Below are positions 11,040 through 22,170 of a DNA stretch of 64,000 nt, one piece after another (within the stretch, counting starts at the first letter, position 1; each line of letters begins with the position of its first letter). The stretch covers positions 186,001-250,000 of the forward strand of contig JADFUC010000604.1 in assembly GCA_019722365.1 (NCBI GenBank), read 5' to 3'. The DNA comes from Lithospermum erythrorhizon. Lineage: Eukaryota; Streptophyta; Magnoliopsida; Boraginales; Boraginaceae. The notes below the pieces were generated by a model. That model worked only from the letters and a program-made list of their open reading frames with translations. It did no database searches and was not told where the DNA came from. The translations under genes were made by a program, and so were the position numbers.

Positions 11040-11460
11040 TGATTTTATTGGGGGAATGTGCGGATCGATTTGGTTAGGTATATACTCCATAGATACATGA
11101 TTGAGCATATACTCCATATTGACTTCCTGATAAGTCGTACAACTTATGGCTTGGTTGTTTGGATATCGTAAGAGATCGTAAAGTTGAATGATTGATAGTC
11201 ATAGCGAGTCCTTGATAAAAATCTATTAACATATTTTTTATCTATAGGAATCATTATAAAAAAGATCATTTAGAATTTTAACCAAAATAAAAATAAAAAA
11301 TTGATTCACACCTATTATTTTATATGTTAGGGATTATGGATTAGTGTTAATGAATTAGGAAAATGGATTATGATATATAGGTTAGAACTTTATGTAATTT
11401 AAAGTAGGACATTATATTAATTTTTAAAATTGAAGACCACAATACAAAACAAAGTGATAA
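11040..11460. other. No recognisable gene
   Basis: AT-rich sequence without coding features or recognisable element ends. Confidence 0.5.
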
Positions 11461-11697
11461 TTAGTCATGGCTATCGAACCGGGCCTCGGTGGCGTCGAAA
11501 CCCGGCCCACGGTTCGATTCAAGTTCGGCCCGGCCCACTACACGAGCCCGGCCGTTAACAAGTGGGAAATCACGGGGGCAGTGGTTTGGGCCCAGAATCC
11601 CGGCCGGTTGAATCGCAGTAAGCGTGAATGCTTGGCTTTCGTAGCCAACGGTATTTGACATATTAACACCAAAAGTTAATATTTGACATATTAGCAT
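11461..11697. other. GC-rich island with GGCCCGG repeats
   Basis: About 200 bp are much richer in G and C than the surroundings, with repeated CGGCCC/GGCCCGG words. The segment is open on both strands (plus 11467-11658, minus 11461-11697), but the translations match no family I know. Low-complexity GC composition probably explains the open frames. It may be part of a non-autonomous DNA transposon. Confidence 0.35.
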
Positions 11698-11699
11698 AA

Positions 11700-13080
11700 A
11701 AAAATAATGGATTATGAATTGAGTAGCGAACCATTTGGCTGACAGATTGATATTTGTTAATATGTGTATAATAATAAATCCAAGTTATTTAGTTTCAAAT
11801 AATATATAAATAAAAGCATAAGACTCAATAATATATATTATCTTTCAAATATTTCAACATATTTTCTAATTAAAACTATTTCAACATATTAATATAACTT
11901 AGATTTAGTATTCATTTAATATATAATATCTTTTGTTTGATATATTATGGATTTAAAGAAATAATTGAAATGATTCTATTTAAAATTATTAAAATATATA
12001 TTATGATAATATTACAAAGTAATAATATTGTATTCTAGTTCTTTTAATTATATGATAAAAGTTATTATTTAATGTTGAATATTCTTCAATGTATATGGAT
12101 AGAGCATGGGATATTTATATAGTATTGAATAATATATGAATAAAAGCATTAGATGCATCAATATATTATTTAAATAATTGAAGACTTTATTATTTAACTC
12201 AAAACTTTGCTCGATGATAATATTCAAATTATCATATACTTAAAATATATTATTTAACTCAAAACTTTATCCATGAATTAAACATGGTATCATTTGAATT
12301 AAACATGTACACGTTTAGCCTGGGGTACAAAGCTGGCGGAAGTAAGCGTGGTGCCAACCCCAATTAAACGTGGTACCGTTTAACACACAATTCTCAAAAC
12401 TGTGATAAACGTGGTACCATTTGAATTAAGCATTAGTGCAGATTTAACACAATTCTCAAAATAGTGATAAGCGTGGTACCCGTTTAAAGAGATTTAAGCG
12501 TGGTACCGTTTAACACACTATTCAATTATGTTTGCATCATTTTACTATTGATTGAGTTATGAAGCCCAAATATTAAGAGTATGGACTTACTATCTAAAAG
12601 TAATGATAAAATGAAAGAGTTTAATATTATTTGATAGATTTTATCCTTAAAATTAATAAGTTTTTGTATTATTTGATAGATTTTACAAATGACAGGTCAT
12701 AGCCATTTAATAGCATAAATACGGACCTTATTCAAATAATATATCCCTTAATACAAAATAACTTAGATTTGGTATTATTTAATATATTATCCTTATTTGA
12801 TATAATTCTTTTTAATTATAGCAAAAGTTGTTATTCAATGTTGAATATTCTTCAGTAATATTACTAAAAATGTAACATTAAACAAATTGTATAATATGTT
12901 TAGTAAATTAAAAGAATTTACATACAATCTTTATGAGCTTTGTTATATAGCAAAATATTATTAAGTTTATCAATATATTATTTAATTTAAAATTTATCGA
13001 TGATAACATTCCCAAATTATAAATATGCTAAATAATTTATATTAGAAGCATACTACTTTAACAAGTACTGTATAATCTTG
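11700..13080. other. Very AT-rich stretch with GGTACC repeat cluster
   Basis: No gene was seen. The DNA is dominated by AATATAT-like words, some repeated at a distance (for example ATATATGAATAAAAGCATTAGA near 12132 resembles 11804). At 12300-12520 a small cluster repeats AARCGTGGTACCGTTTAA and AACACAATTCTCAAAA in irregular copies. I see no terminal repeats that define an element. Confidence 0.45.
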
Positions 13081-13482
13081 GTGACCAGTTGGTTTAATGG
13101 TTGGGTGTCTTTTGCCGTATTTGGAGATCGGAAGCGAAGCGCCAGCGGCGCTTTTGAAATGTGACACAGTGCCCATCACTAACTTAAGCGGACTGGACCG
13201 GCCGGTTCGTTAAGGGCCTCATTACGTCGAGGCATATGACAGACCCGATACTTAGCACCAAATTCTGCATTACATTGCGTGAAAAATGGATTTGTTATGC
13301 AATCAAACTCAAGTTGAGGAGAGCATCCGAATAAGCCATAGTGGTTGAGGCATTCAGGTGACTTAGAGTTAGGTGCGTTGTAAAGGGGCGATGGGTGGGT
13401 TTGTTGAAAAAACTCCAAAGTTAGGCAGAGTTGAGTTGTTATTTTTCGTTTTTCAATCTATAAATAATTCCAAGGGCTCTCT
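13081..13482. other. Unassigned stretch before the F-box relic
   Basis: A minus-strand open frame of 79 codons (13179-13418) matches nothing I recognise. GTTGGTTTAATGGTTGGGTG at 13088-13107 looks like a polymerase III box A, but no box B follows at the right distance. It could be the truncated head of a SINE. Confidence 0.3.
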
Positions 13483-14398
13483 TTACTGAAGCAACTACTT
13501 TAGTTGAATTAAAACTCTCCATCGAAACTTTGCTAGAAAATGTTCCTCCCACAGTATGTTTTCCGAAACTCAAAATGCTCGATTTGAAAGTTGAGAGTTG
13601 GGAGGATGAAATGGTTCAGAAGCTCGTCGAGGGCTGTCCAGTTCTCACGAAATTATACATTAAATCATTTTCGTGGTTGAGGGAGGGTTTTTGTAGTATA
13701 TCTTCATCTTCATTGACTCACCTAAGCTCGAACTAAATGTTCCTAATCTTCGTTATTTACGCCTTAAGAATAAGCAATGCAACGAATTTTCAGTGATGTG
13801 TAGATTCTCAAATTTAATTCAAGCAGATATAGATTTATGCAATGATTCTGTTCCAGAAAGTATTTTTGGTCGACAAATCGTTCCAGGGCATCTCAAACAC
13901 TTCAATAACGTCAAGACCCTTACTGTATCAAGTTCCATATTAAAGGTAAGTATTTCTAATTTCTTAGTATGGTAGTAATTTGGAATAATAATCCATACTT
14001 CTATTGATTAAGATTAATTTAGGAGCCAAGGAATTTTATATAAGTGACTGGATTACTTGATACCATAATTACAAGGAAAAATATAAAAGTTGAAAGGGAA
14101 CGAACATAATTTTTAAAATAATGACTATATTTTTTGAGAAAAATACTTATAAAATTATTATTTTAAAAAAATTACCTATGCCCCCGGTTCCTCCATTGAT
14201 CTATTTTGTCTTATATACTTAAAATTTTGTAAAGTTAGGATCAAATTCTCCTGAATATGGTCTCCCCACTAAACATTTTTCTTTTTTTTACATTTGAAAT
14301 ATGCAGGCTCTTAGCTTTGCACCATTAGATACATTTGCTATATTTCAAAATGTAACTCATTTAAAGATGAAACTGTACAGATGGCACTTGCTGCTATA
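13483..14398 (+). pseudogene. F-box/LRR (FBD-type) protein pseudogene
   Basis: The first recognisable coding block encodes TTLVELKLSIET, VPPTVCFPKLKMLDLKVE and KLVEGCPVLTKLYI. These are hallmarks of plant F-box/LRR/FBD proteins, in which LRR-like repeats select targets for an SCF ubiquitin ligase. The frame shifts near 13727 (stop after SLTHLSS) and continues in another frame as SPKLELNVPNLRYLRLKNK up to a GTAAGT donor at 13945/13946. A second exon begins after CAG at 14307 (ALSFAPLDTFAIFQNVTHL) and soon meets a stop. The N-terminal F-box and the C-terminal FBD domain are missing. Broken members are common in this fast-evolving family, so loss of function is likely. Confidence 0.75.
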
Positions 14399-15036
14399 AT
14401 TAGAATCTGATAAATCTACAAGTTCTCCATATTCTGGAGGTCAGTATGATGGGATTTTAGCTAGGCTGGAAATCAATGTAGCTTTTGGGGCAAGGTCTCG
14501 ACTATATCGGAAGATAAAAAAGTTACACAAAGTAGCTATGAGATGTGAGATTGTGTTTCTTTCATGAGGAACATTAAATTTTCAATACTTCAAGTCCTCA
14601 ACAACCATGGTTAAATGAGAGCATGCTTGAAGGAGAGCTTCTAATGCTGTTTGTAGCGGGTTTGGTTTGTATTGGATTAAATTTCTTTTTGTAACGGAAA
14701 TCCGCAGTCGCTACTTGTCGAGTGCACACTGGCATCATAGACTGCGAACCATGTCAACTAGCTAAACCACACTTGACAAATCCTGTGTGAAATGCTCGAT
14801 CAAGTTTTATGTTCCTTTTATTGTTTGGCTAAGTGAATGGAATCGTTTAAATAATACAATATATAAAATAAATATATAAGAAGTGCAGGGATATTACAAT
14901 GGACCAAATTAGTTGCTAAAGAAATGAACTTCACATACTCTAAAGAAGATGAATATAAAGACAAAATCAAATGAAGAATATGGGGCCAAAACAAATCATA
15001 CATGATCTGAAATAGTAGCAGCAGTGAAGAAAAGTC
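14399..15036. other. No intact gene; AGP 3' flank
   Basis: To about 14580 there may be decayed remains of the F-box locus. The part from about 14800 upward is the 3' untranslated and downstream region of the minus-strand AGP gene. A minus-strand open frame at 14818-15003 looks fortuitous. Confidence 0.4.
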
Positions 15037-18000
15037 TTAGAACAGGAGCCAGCCAAAGATAGTTGTTCCCATTAGCAAGCTTGAAAGCACCTTCAACTTC
15101 TCTGCTTCGCTCTGCAGAAATAACAAGATCCAGATATTATTGCCAGTTGATAATATACCACCCACCACATATTTACATGTTATTACAAACAAAGGGAAAT
15201 TAAGCATTCTATAATAGTATTGAAAGTATTGATATATGCCAATGTGCTTATGTACATCTTTTTATTGGTTTTCCAAGCTAGATTTCGTTAATGAATACCC
15301 AATATTAGATATTTTCGTGATCTCAACTAATCCCACTAGTGGTTTGCTAATGCCCAATAGTGTGCATTAATGGACAACACATATTATTCGACAACATAAC
15401 TTGTTCCTTGCTTAGTTGCTTTTATGTTTGTAATCTAGAAAAAGGCACAATATAGGATGAATAGCCAACACAAAAGTGGGGTCAAAAGACGACGAACTCG
15501 GTGTCAAGCATGGAATCGGGTTCACCTTGTTCCAAGCATTGGGGTCATTCAGGTGATTTAATTTAGGTCCTCATTTGTGTCATGAAACAAGTAATACTAA
15601 AAATTCAGGTTAATTTCTAACGCTAGATCCAATGTTTTGAATATTTGATTTATGAAATATATTACTTAAAAAAAAATTCAGGTTAATGTGAAACATTATT
15701 CAGATATGAAGAATTACATTAGATCTGGGCAATTAGCAAAATACACATACCTCATCGGCTATTGCGGATGAATCTGGGCTGGGGGCATCGGCAGAGTCCA
15801 AGGGGCCGGGAGCACCGACAGGAGCAGGTGGACTCATCAGACCAGGGGTGGGAGCTGGTGAATCCGCATTGCCCTTCTTCTTTCCGGCTGAAGGCGTTGG
15901 GGCCTCAGCCGGAGGAGACGAAACTGTTGGAGCAGTAGCTGCTTCTGGAGTCGGAGCTGGTGGAGAGCTTACTGGTACTGCTGCTGGTGGTGGTGAGCTC
16001 ACTGGTTCAGCTGCTGGTGGTGGTGAGCTTACTGGTACAATTATTATGTTCAATTGGTAAGTACAATCATTTGATAAAAAAAATTACTGTATCAAACATC
16101 ATACAATCGAAAAAATATATGAGACCAAATTAAAATTGAACAATATTTTTAGATAGTTATAACAAGAAGTAAACAATATCTTGATGTTTCCAAAACAACA
16201 CCATAATGAGTAAAAACAAAATAAAGAGTTTTTTAATATATTACTCAGTCCATCCATAAATGGGCAGTCATCTTCTTTTTATTTTCCATAATTTGTATTA
16301 TCTACGAATCATATATATTTTAGTAAACAAGTCAACTTTAACTAGTACTCCTCATATCATGAAGATTGTGAATTTCATACTTTTTTCATTTTTCAAATTA
16401 TCATTTGACCAACCAACTTTTGCATGTATTTTTAAAGGTCCACTTAACTAGTTATTTCTAATTTTTTTCGAATAGTAAACAATATTTACGGTTTAACTTT
16501 TGCATGAAATCATGCCAATGCCCGTTAAAATTACTACTTCCTCTGTCTCCATTTCAATTTAATTGATTATCTATAAAAAAATTATTGTTTCATTATATTA
16601 AGATATATTATGTATATATTATTTAGCCACAGACTTTATCACATTACTATATCAGCTAAATTTCAGTGATTTCAGCATCAGATTTATATACGCTACCATA
16701 TCAACGTAAAGACGAATCAGAAAATATAATCCTTCATGGTAATCAGAGCCTAAAGATCCTAAACCTAAAATTTTCTTTTCTTCTCTGCCGCCCCCATACT
16801 TCGGCCATACTCCACTGCTGCCTTCTTTATTTTCTTGGAAATATGATTTCTGCTTGATCTATCACCATCTATATTCATGTGATAGCATCTTGTGCATATA
16901 TATTGTGCAATATTCTATTAGCAACCGACGACTATTAGCAACCGAAAGGAATTTTTAATTACTCTCTCTCACCTCCAATAGCCGACAACTCTTAATCACC
17001 ATGTCGGAACTTTCCCCCACCCACTCCTCACTTACTCCCTCATCAGCTACCAACAATCCTCCCAACCATAATAAACTACACCCGGCCATAGCAATTTCTA
17101 ATATTCATCCCCACATACCCGTCACGCTTGAGATGGAAAACGTCCTTTATTCAACATGGGCGGAATTATTTGAAATCCACTGTCGATCATCCAAAGTGAT
17201 CCAACACATTCTTCCTAACCAAGATTCTACCGCATCCGATGGCTATAATGAGAATTGGGCCACCCTTTGATCTAACCTCGGGCTGATTTACGCAACAATT
17301 TTACCTGATCTTCTACACTATTATTGAACCGGGACTTACCGCTATGGAAGCAATGGAATCGCCTACACAATATTTTCAGATAACGGCGTTCACGGCCGTT
17401 ACTCAGGAACAAGATTTCTCGAGCACCAACATTTAATGATTTTCCTTCTGCCGGCCATCATTAACGCCTCAAAAGCTCACGATCAACTCAAAATGTCTCG
17501 CGTCTCGGTCCCTTTACTAATCGGCCTCGGGTCCCGTGATGGTCTCTCGACTTACCGGCTATTGCGCACGCGTAATTTACCTCATTCGCCAATCATCGCC
17601 AATTCCACAATTTTATCGTGCCGCCATGGGTCATCCCGAGAATTGCCTCAGAAAGAAGCACAACATCGCCCACTTTCATGAAGCGAATCTTCCTCCTGAT
17701 CGCCCATATTTCCATACCACGCCATCATCTCGCCTCGCATAAGCCTGCATACGTGGACAGCTCGCCCCTGGGCCCAAAGAAACGCCCACGCCCGGGACCT
17801 GTAAACACTGGGCCGCGGCCCAACCGCAAACCATACCGCCTACCAGTTTGAATAGCCCGCCTATCCACGTACTCGGGGACACAAATTAACTCACCATGGC
17901 CACGTGAGTCCACCTCCTTTCCCAGATCCAACAAACACTGGGGCTAAGCCTTCTGGCCTCCCGGGGCCCAAGATCACAAGCCAAAACATATCAAGACCGT

Positions 18001-21000
18001 CTCAAATTTACTGGGTCGAGGTCCACAGCCCAATTCCTCGCAGGAAGTCAGATTCGGCATTCTACACCGATATCAATGTGCCATGACACTTTGTGACTCA
18101 CTCCCTCCTGACTTGGACGTATATTGACACCTGAGCTATCTCATATGACCGGATCGAGGTACGGCCCCGTATTATTTTAATTCGAGCACTCATAAAAATA
18201 TTATCATATGCATGGTACTCGTCTTTATAACTCGTTATGGTCATGCTTTTTGCTTCCGCCACCCAACTTCTACAACTTCAATGTTCCGTGATGTTCCCAA
18301 AATCATTAAAAATCTTATATCTGTTTAAAAATTTACCATCGAGCATCACAGATCCGCTGAAGCTCAATTCCCTTTGGATGCTGTGAAGGATTTTCGGATC
18401 TGCACAGTGATCACTACGTAAACATTCTGAGCATTATATCCTCTTTCCCTACCGGCTCGGCCGCCTCTCCTTCATCCCGCTCCCGCGCTCCGCCAACCAC
18501 CACTTCTCCCAGCAATTTTTTTGAGTCTTTCTCCTAGTTTACGGTACGTAACGTCATCATCCGAATCTGCCACTCCCAAGAAAAATAATTTTATTAATTG
18601 TAATGGCCGCCTTAAAGATTTTTGTCAGTCATGTGTGCTTGGAAAACATGTTCAGTTGCCCTTTTATCATTCTACTTCTGTTACTTATATGCCGTTTGAT
18701 ATTATTCATAGTGACTTATGGACATCTCCTGTCTTAAGCACGCATGGGTCATCAAGTATTTACTTAATTTTCTTGGACGACTTCACTAATTATCTATGGA
18801 CTTTTCCTCTATCACATAAGTCACAAGTATTTTCTACCTTTGTCATGTTTCTGCATTAATATCGACTAATTTAACTTAGAAATTAAATGTCTCCAATGTG
18901 ACAACGGTAAAAATTCACAAATAAAGCTTTCAAATCTCTTTGTAATACTCACTCGCATTACTCTTCGCTCTTTTCTTGCCCATATACTTCCTCTCAAAAC
19001 GGTAGTGCTCGAATCCATCACCGTGTACTATCAATAATCACATCCCATTGAATCACGACTCGGCCGAACACGCCACCTCCTTGCATCACGCCTACAAACG
19101 CTCCACCTTATCTTCTCAATATTCTACCTCACAAGATTCCTCAGATGATATCCTCTCCTCTTGATCGTATCATAAAAACCCGTCCTATGATCAACTTCGT
19201 CTTCGCTGCCTTCACATCATTATTTCCTTCCACCAATTATCTCACCCAACCCCGCTCTACCCTTTGTTTTCAGTTACCCTTTCAAATCATCGCTTATAAA
19301 TGCTTTCTGACACTGCTACCCGCAAAATACTATCACCACAGCGTGAGTGCTTTCTAATGAACATAGTTTCCCTTTTGCCTTGTCACCGGCCACCCCCTCT
19401 CCATCATATAAATTTCTCGATGATCCACTGCATCCGATCTATCCTCCATGGCACTCCCTCTAGTTCACCTGTCTCTGTCACTCCATCCGACACACACTCA
19501 CCCGACGAGTCCATTTCCCCTGTCCCATCCTTGTCCCCTCGTCCCCCGTCTCCCCCTACATCATCTCCTGTCCACAACACCATCCCTCTACCCCCATCTT
19601 CCTTACCCTTAACTTCGAGACCCATAACCCGGAGCCAACATGGAATCTCCAAATCCAACCCGAAGTATCTCCTACATGCATCCACCTCCCCGTATGTCAG
19701 TATCGACTGCGCGACATCTTTGAAATTTCGTGTAAAACTCGCTACTATCCGCATCAGTTTCGCTGCCTTCTAAATCGTGGTCTATTTTTATCGCTTAGAT
19801 GTCAATGCCTTTCACCGTGACTGCATTTAAACAAGTGAGACAGACAATTGCCGAAGCGAGATCCCGCACCGCCCGATCATGCTTCGGGTGTCAAGGTGTA
19901 AGTCCTCAGATGGGGTCAAGCAGCCTCGAGCCTCGAGACCAACGATTTGTCGACACGCTTTCTACCATAGGATTCACACACAAAGAAATGTGATCATTCT
20001 CTATTTATTTACCTAAGTGGTACCGACACCGCATGTCTTCTCAAGTATGTTGATTTATATTATTCACACGCTTCTTCTGTACTGCTGTGTCTTTTATGTC
20101 TCTCGACAATGTTGAAGCCACATGAAGTTAATTTAGGCATCTCGCTTATTTTTAGGTATCGCAGCTTACCCATCTCCTGCGCTGGGTCTATTTCTTTCTC
20201 AACAGAAGTATGCGAGTCTATTACTGAGCGAGTTTTAATGTCCTCACAAGCAGTTGCCCGGCCACTCCTATTGACACTAAGTCCAAATTGTGGCCTCCTC
20301 CGTACTTCACAGGATCCCTATCTTTTTTCAAGCAATATGAGCTCTTCAAGATTTTACCTTACAAGACCGGATATTTCTTATGCAGTGCAACAAATTTGTC
20401 TCTTTATGCATGCCCCGACGCATCGCTTATACGCCGCATCTGTCAATAGACGCAGATTGGCAGGGTACCTAGCTTCACGCCTTCATCTGTATAAATCATC
20501 CCCGTGTTCCCGTTTCTTATAATCACGCAGACAAGGCGGTGTCCCCATACGCCGAAGTTCAGCTTCCTAAGCCATGCTTTCGGGTGACAATCTTATTTCA
20601 TGGTCGTCCAAGCGACAAATAATCGCTTCTCGCTCTAAATACAGGCCGAAAGTATCGCGTGTCAAGGAACGCTTGCCTCCGAGGCCCGCTGTCAGCACCT
20701 ATCGGTTGGGAACTCCATCATCCTCTCAAAGAAAGCCACTATTATGTATCGCGGATAACGCTGCCTGGCGATCTATCTCTCGGGAACTGCTCAACATCAA
20801 CAACCAAGCACGCAGGAAATACATCCATTTTGTTCGGGAGAAAGTGGCTCGTGGTCATGTCAGGGTCCTTCATGTTCCGTCTCGCCATCAGATTGCCGAT
20901 ATCTTTACCAAAGGCCTTCCTCTGATTTTTATCGAGCTGCGGACAGCCTTTAGCGTTGCCTTCCTCCCTCCGATCGCTGGGGCGATAGTATATATTATGT

Positions 21001-21919
21001 ATATATTATTTAGCGCGTACTTTTATCACATTAGTTTATATCACAAATTGCAGGTTTCAGCATCAGATTTATATATGTCATACATATCAAATTTAAGACG
21101 AATCGTAAAATATAATCCTTCACATTACTATTTTCAATCCATATTAATCGACTTTCAAAAAAATTTCTTTATTTCACTCATTTTAATCGACTTCAAACTG
21201 CATAAATTCGATCTTCACTAATCTTTAATTATATTATTAAAAATTAATATTATGAAAGAATTTTAAAAATGAATCAAATTATATAAATTTTATTTTTACC
21301 ACCACACCGATGCCTGCTCAATTTCAAAAAATTCAAACCACACCAAAGCCTGACGTATGAAGATAATTGTTAAAGTGGATTGAAGGGAGTATAATCGTTT
21401 CACTACAATTGATCGTTTAATTTACCAATACAATATTTTTGCATTTGAGTTAAAAAAAATCTCACTTATCTCCTAATATTTTTGTTTTTATTGTTTGAAA
21501 TAATATTTCTCTCTCAAATATTGAAAGGATGATTATTTAAAAAACAATATTTTTGAACTACATGATAAATTAAATTGAGACGGAATAAGTATGTATTAAA
21601 TGATGTTATCCACCAATAACGAGAGTCGGGAACGAGTACATATCTAAGAACTTGCAATTACAATGACCGATTTTTATTTTCATAAAAAAGAGTTATTACC
21701 TGGTACGGGTGCTGATGGTGGTGAGCTGACTGGTGGCTGAGCTGAAGGAGCAGCTGTCGAAGTGGGTGGCGTTGCTGGTGGTACTGAAACTGCTGCCGTC
21801 GGTGCGGCGGTGGGGGCTGGAGAGGTAGGCTTTGAGGGTGCCGCTGCCGGAGTTTGACCCCCAACAGTTGCCACCACAATGCATGCTAGTGCTAATACAA
21901 GAACATTTTTCCGATCCAT
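15037..21919 (-). CDS. Classical arabinogalactan protein, GPI-anchored, three exons
   Basis: Exons are 21700-21919, 15751-16031 and 15037-15111, with GT-AG borders and matching phases, giving 191 residues. Residues 1-22 or so form a signal peptide (MDRKNVLVLALACIVVATV). The mature part is a Pro/Ala/Ser/Thr-rich AGP backbone with AP, SP and TP dipeptides (TPAAAPSKPTSPAPTAAPT) and repeated VSSPP units. A short Lys cluster (AGKKKGN) lies near residue 120. Exon 3 adds a hydrophobic tail (LKVLSSLLMGTTIFGWLLF), a likely GPI-anchor signal. Classical AGPs are secreted, hydroxylated on proline, heavily O-glycosylated and held at the plasma membrane. Intron 1 is 5.7 kb and contains a reversed Copia element, yet the coding exons are uninterrupted. 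It resembles Lys-containing AGPs of the AGP17/18/19 type only loosely, so no symbol is given. Confidence 0.85.
15288..15430 (-). repeat. AGP intron 2 block duplicated at 204-345
   Basis: This part of AGP intron 2 matches 204-345 in sequence and orientation, with small indels. It indicates that the two AGP-like loci arose by duplication of a segment reaching at least from the upstream region to intron 2. Confidence 0.6.
16611..16736 (+). repeat. 5' LTR of the intronic Copia element
   Basis: Starts TGTATATATT, ends CCTTCA, and matches 20998-21122 with several substitutions and small indels. At about 126 bp it is short for a Copia LTR. Confidence 0.7.
16737..16750 (+). other. Primer-binding site for initiator tRNA-Met
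   Basis: TGGTAATCAGAGCC directly follows the 5' LTR. It differs from the usual Copia primer site TGGTATCAGAGCC by one extra A. Confidence 0.75.
17001..17745 (+). pseudogene. Copia gag remnant
   Basis: From the ATG at 17001 the frame reads MSELSPTHSS... and then LEMENVLYSTWAELFEIHCR, typical of Copia Gag, which forms the virus-like particle. A stop follows at 17268. Gag similarity continues in other frames: IEPGLTAMEA-like words near 17325 and LIRQSSPIPQFYRA near 17580. At least two frameshifts are needed to connect them. No zinc knuckle was recognised. Confidence 0.7.
18521..18859 (+). pseudogene. Copia integrase remnant
   Basis: One open frame contains FCQSCVLGKHVQLPF, the second Cys pair of the HHCC zinc-binding region. 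The integrase core follows: FDIIHSDLWTSPV and YLIFLDDFTNYLWTFPL. The first catalytic Asp is the D of HSDLW; the second is not confidently placed. The frame stops at 18857, well before the end of the domain. Confidence 0.8.
19300..20960 (+). pseudogene. Copia reverse transcriptase and RNase H remnant
   Basis: The Pro/Ser-rich linker upstream of reverse transcriptase runs at about 19440-19660 (PITRSQHGISKSNPKY). The catalytic reverse transcriptase is too decayed to place its YVDD box. Its end is seen at about 20355-20440 (LTRPDISYAVQQICLFMHAP). RNase H follows: LISWSSKRQ at 20590, IADNAAW near 20750, and the well-preserved YIHFVREKVARGHVRVLHVP with ADIFTKGLP up to about 20930. Several frameshifts separate the blocks. 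Confidence 0.8.
20998..21122 (+). repeat. 3' LTR of the intronic Copia element
   Basis: Matches the 5' LTR at 16611-16736, ends AATCCTTCA, and follows the end of the RNase H region by about 70 bp. Confidence 0.7.
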
Positions 21920-22000
21920 GTTTTCCTAGGAAGAAAATAAAGTACAGACTACAGAGAGGGGGCAGGGAGTGGAGTGTGAAGAAGAAGTACGACGCTGTAA

Positions 22001-22006
22001 TTATAA
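22001..22006 (-). promoter_or_regulatory. TATA-like box of the AGP gene
   Basis: On the minus strand CTTATAATTAC lies about 85 bp upstream of the ATG at 21919, in the same relative place as the TATA box of the partial paralogue. A G-run on the plus strand (22011-22018) lies just upstream of it. Confidence 0.45.
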
Positions 22007-22044
22007 GTAGGGGGGGGGATGGCGTGTAATTGAGGTGCACAGAC

Positions 22045-22170
22045 AATAAAGAAGGTTCATTTGTGGGACCCAATTAATTGAAACAAAACAAACGGACACT
22101 CGGACAGAGCATAATTTTCTGTAGTAATCAATGAAAAAGTGGCATGTTTTGTTTTAGGCTTAAATTTTAT
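22045..22170 (-). repeat. AGP upstream block, single copy
   Basis: AAGAAGGTTCATTTGTGGGA, CCAATTAATTGAAACAAAAC, ATAATTTTCTGTAGTAATCA and the following AAAGTGGCATGTTTTG match the four-copy array at 10083-10520 in order. The block sits about 130-250 bp upstream of the AGP start codon and is a candidate regulatory segment kept in all three loci. Confidence 0.65.

Larger units (their letters stand above)
16611..21122 (+). mobile_element. Degenerate Ty1/Copia retrotransposon in AGP intron 1
   Basis: Two direct repeats of about 125 bp (16611-16736 and 20998-21122; TGTATATATTATTTAGC...AATCCTTCA) act as very short LTRs. Directly after the first comes TGGTAATCAGAGCC, close to the Copia primer-binding site complementary to initiator tRNA-Met. 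The order gag, integrase, reverse transcriptase, RNase H fits Copia. Flanks TATTA and CATTA are a near match for a 5-bp duplication. The reading frame is broken many times, so the element is dead. It lies opposite to the AGP gene. The repeats may extend several bases further left, since ATATATTA precedes both. Confidence 0.8.
16535..21591. mobile_element. Possible MITE split by the Copia insertion
   Basis: TACTTCCTCTGTCTC...CAATTTAATTGATTATC at 16535 is approximately inverted at 21565-21591 (AATTAAATTGAGACGGAATAAGTA). These could be the two ends of a small inverted-repeat element into which the Copia element inserted. Another imperfect pair lies at about 21127 (ACTATTTTCAATCCATATTAATC) and 21367-21392 (TTAAAGTGGATTGAAGGGAGTATA). 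The matches are imperfect, and chance similarity among MITE-like ends is possible. Confidence 0.35.

Noticed and set aside
13125..13134. AGATCGGAAG, identical to the start of a common sequencing adapter
   Set aside because: Only ten bases match and the next bases diverge; chance in a 64-kb window is plausible.
15848..16060. Plus-strand Gly/Ala-rich open frame
   Set aside because: It is the antisense shadow of AGP exon 2; Pro/Ser/Ala codons read backwards give Gly/Ala.
19404..19754. Minus-strand 116-codon open frame in AGP intron 1
   Set aside because: It is antisense to the Pro/Ser-rich linker of the Copia polyprotein.
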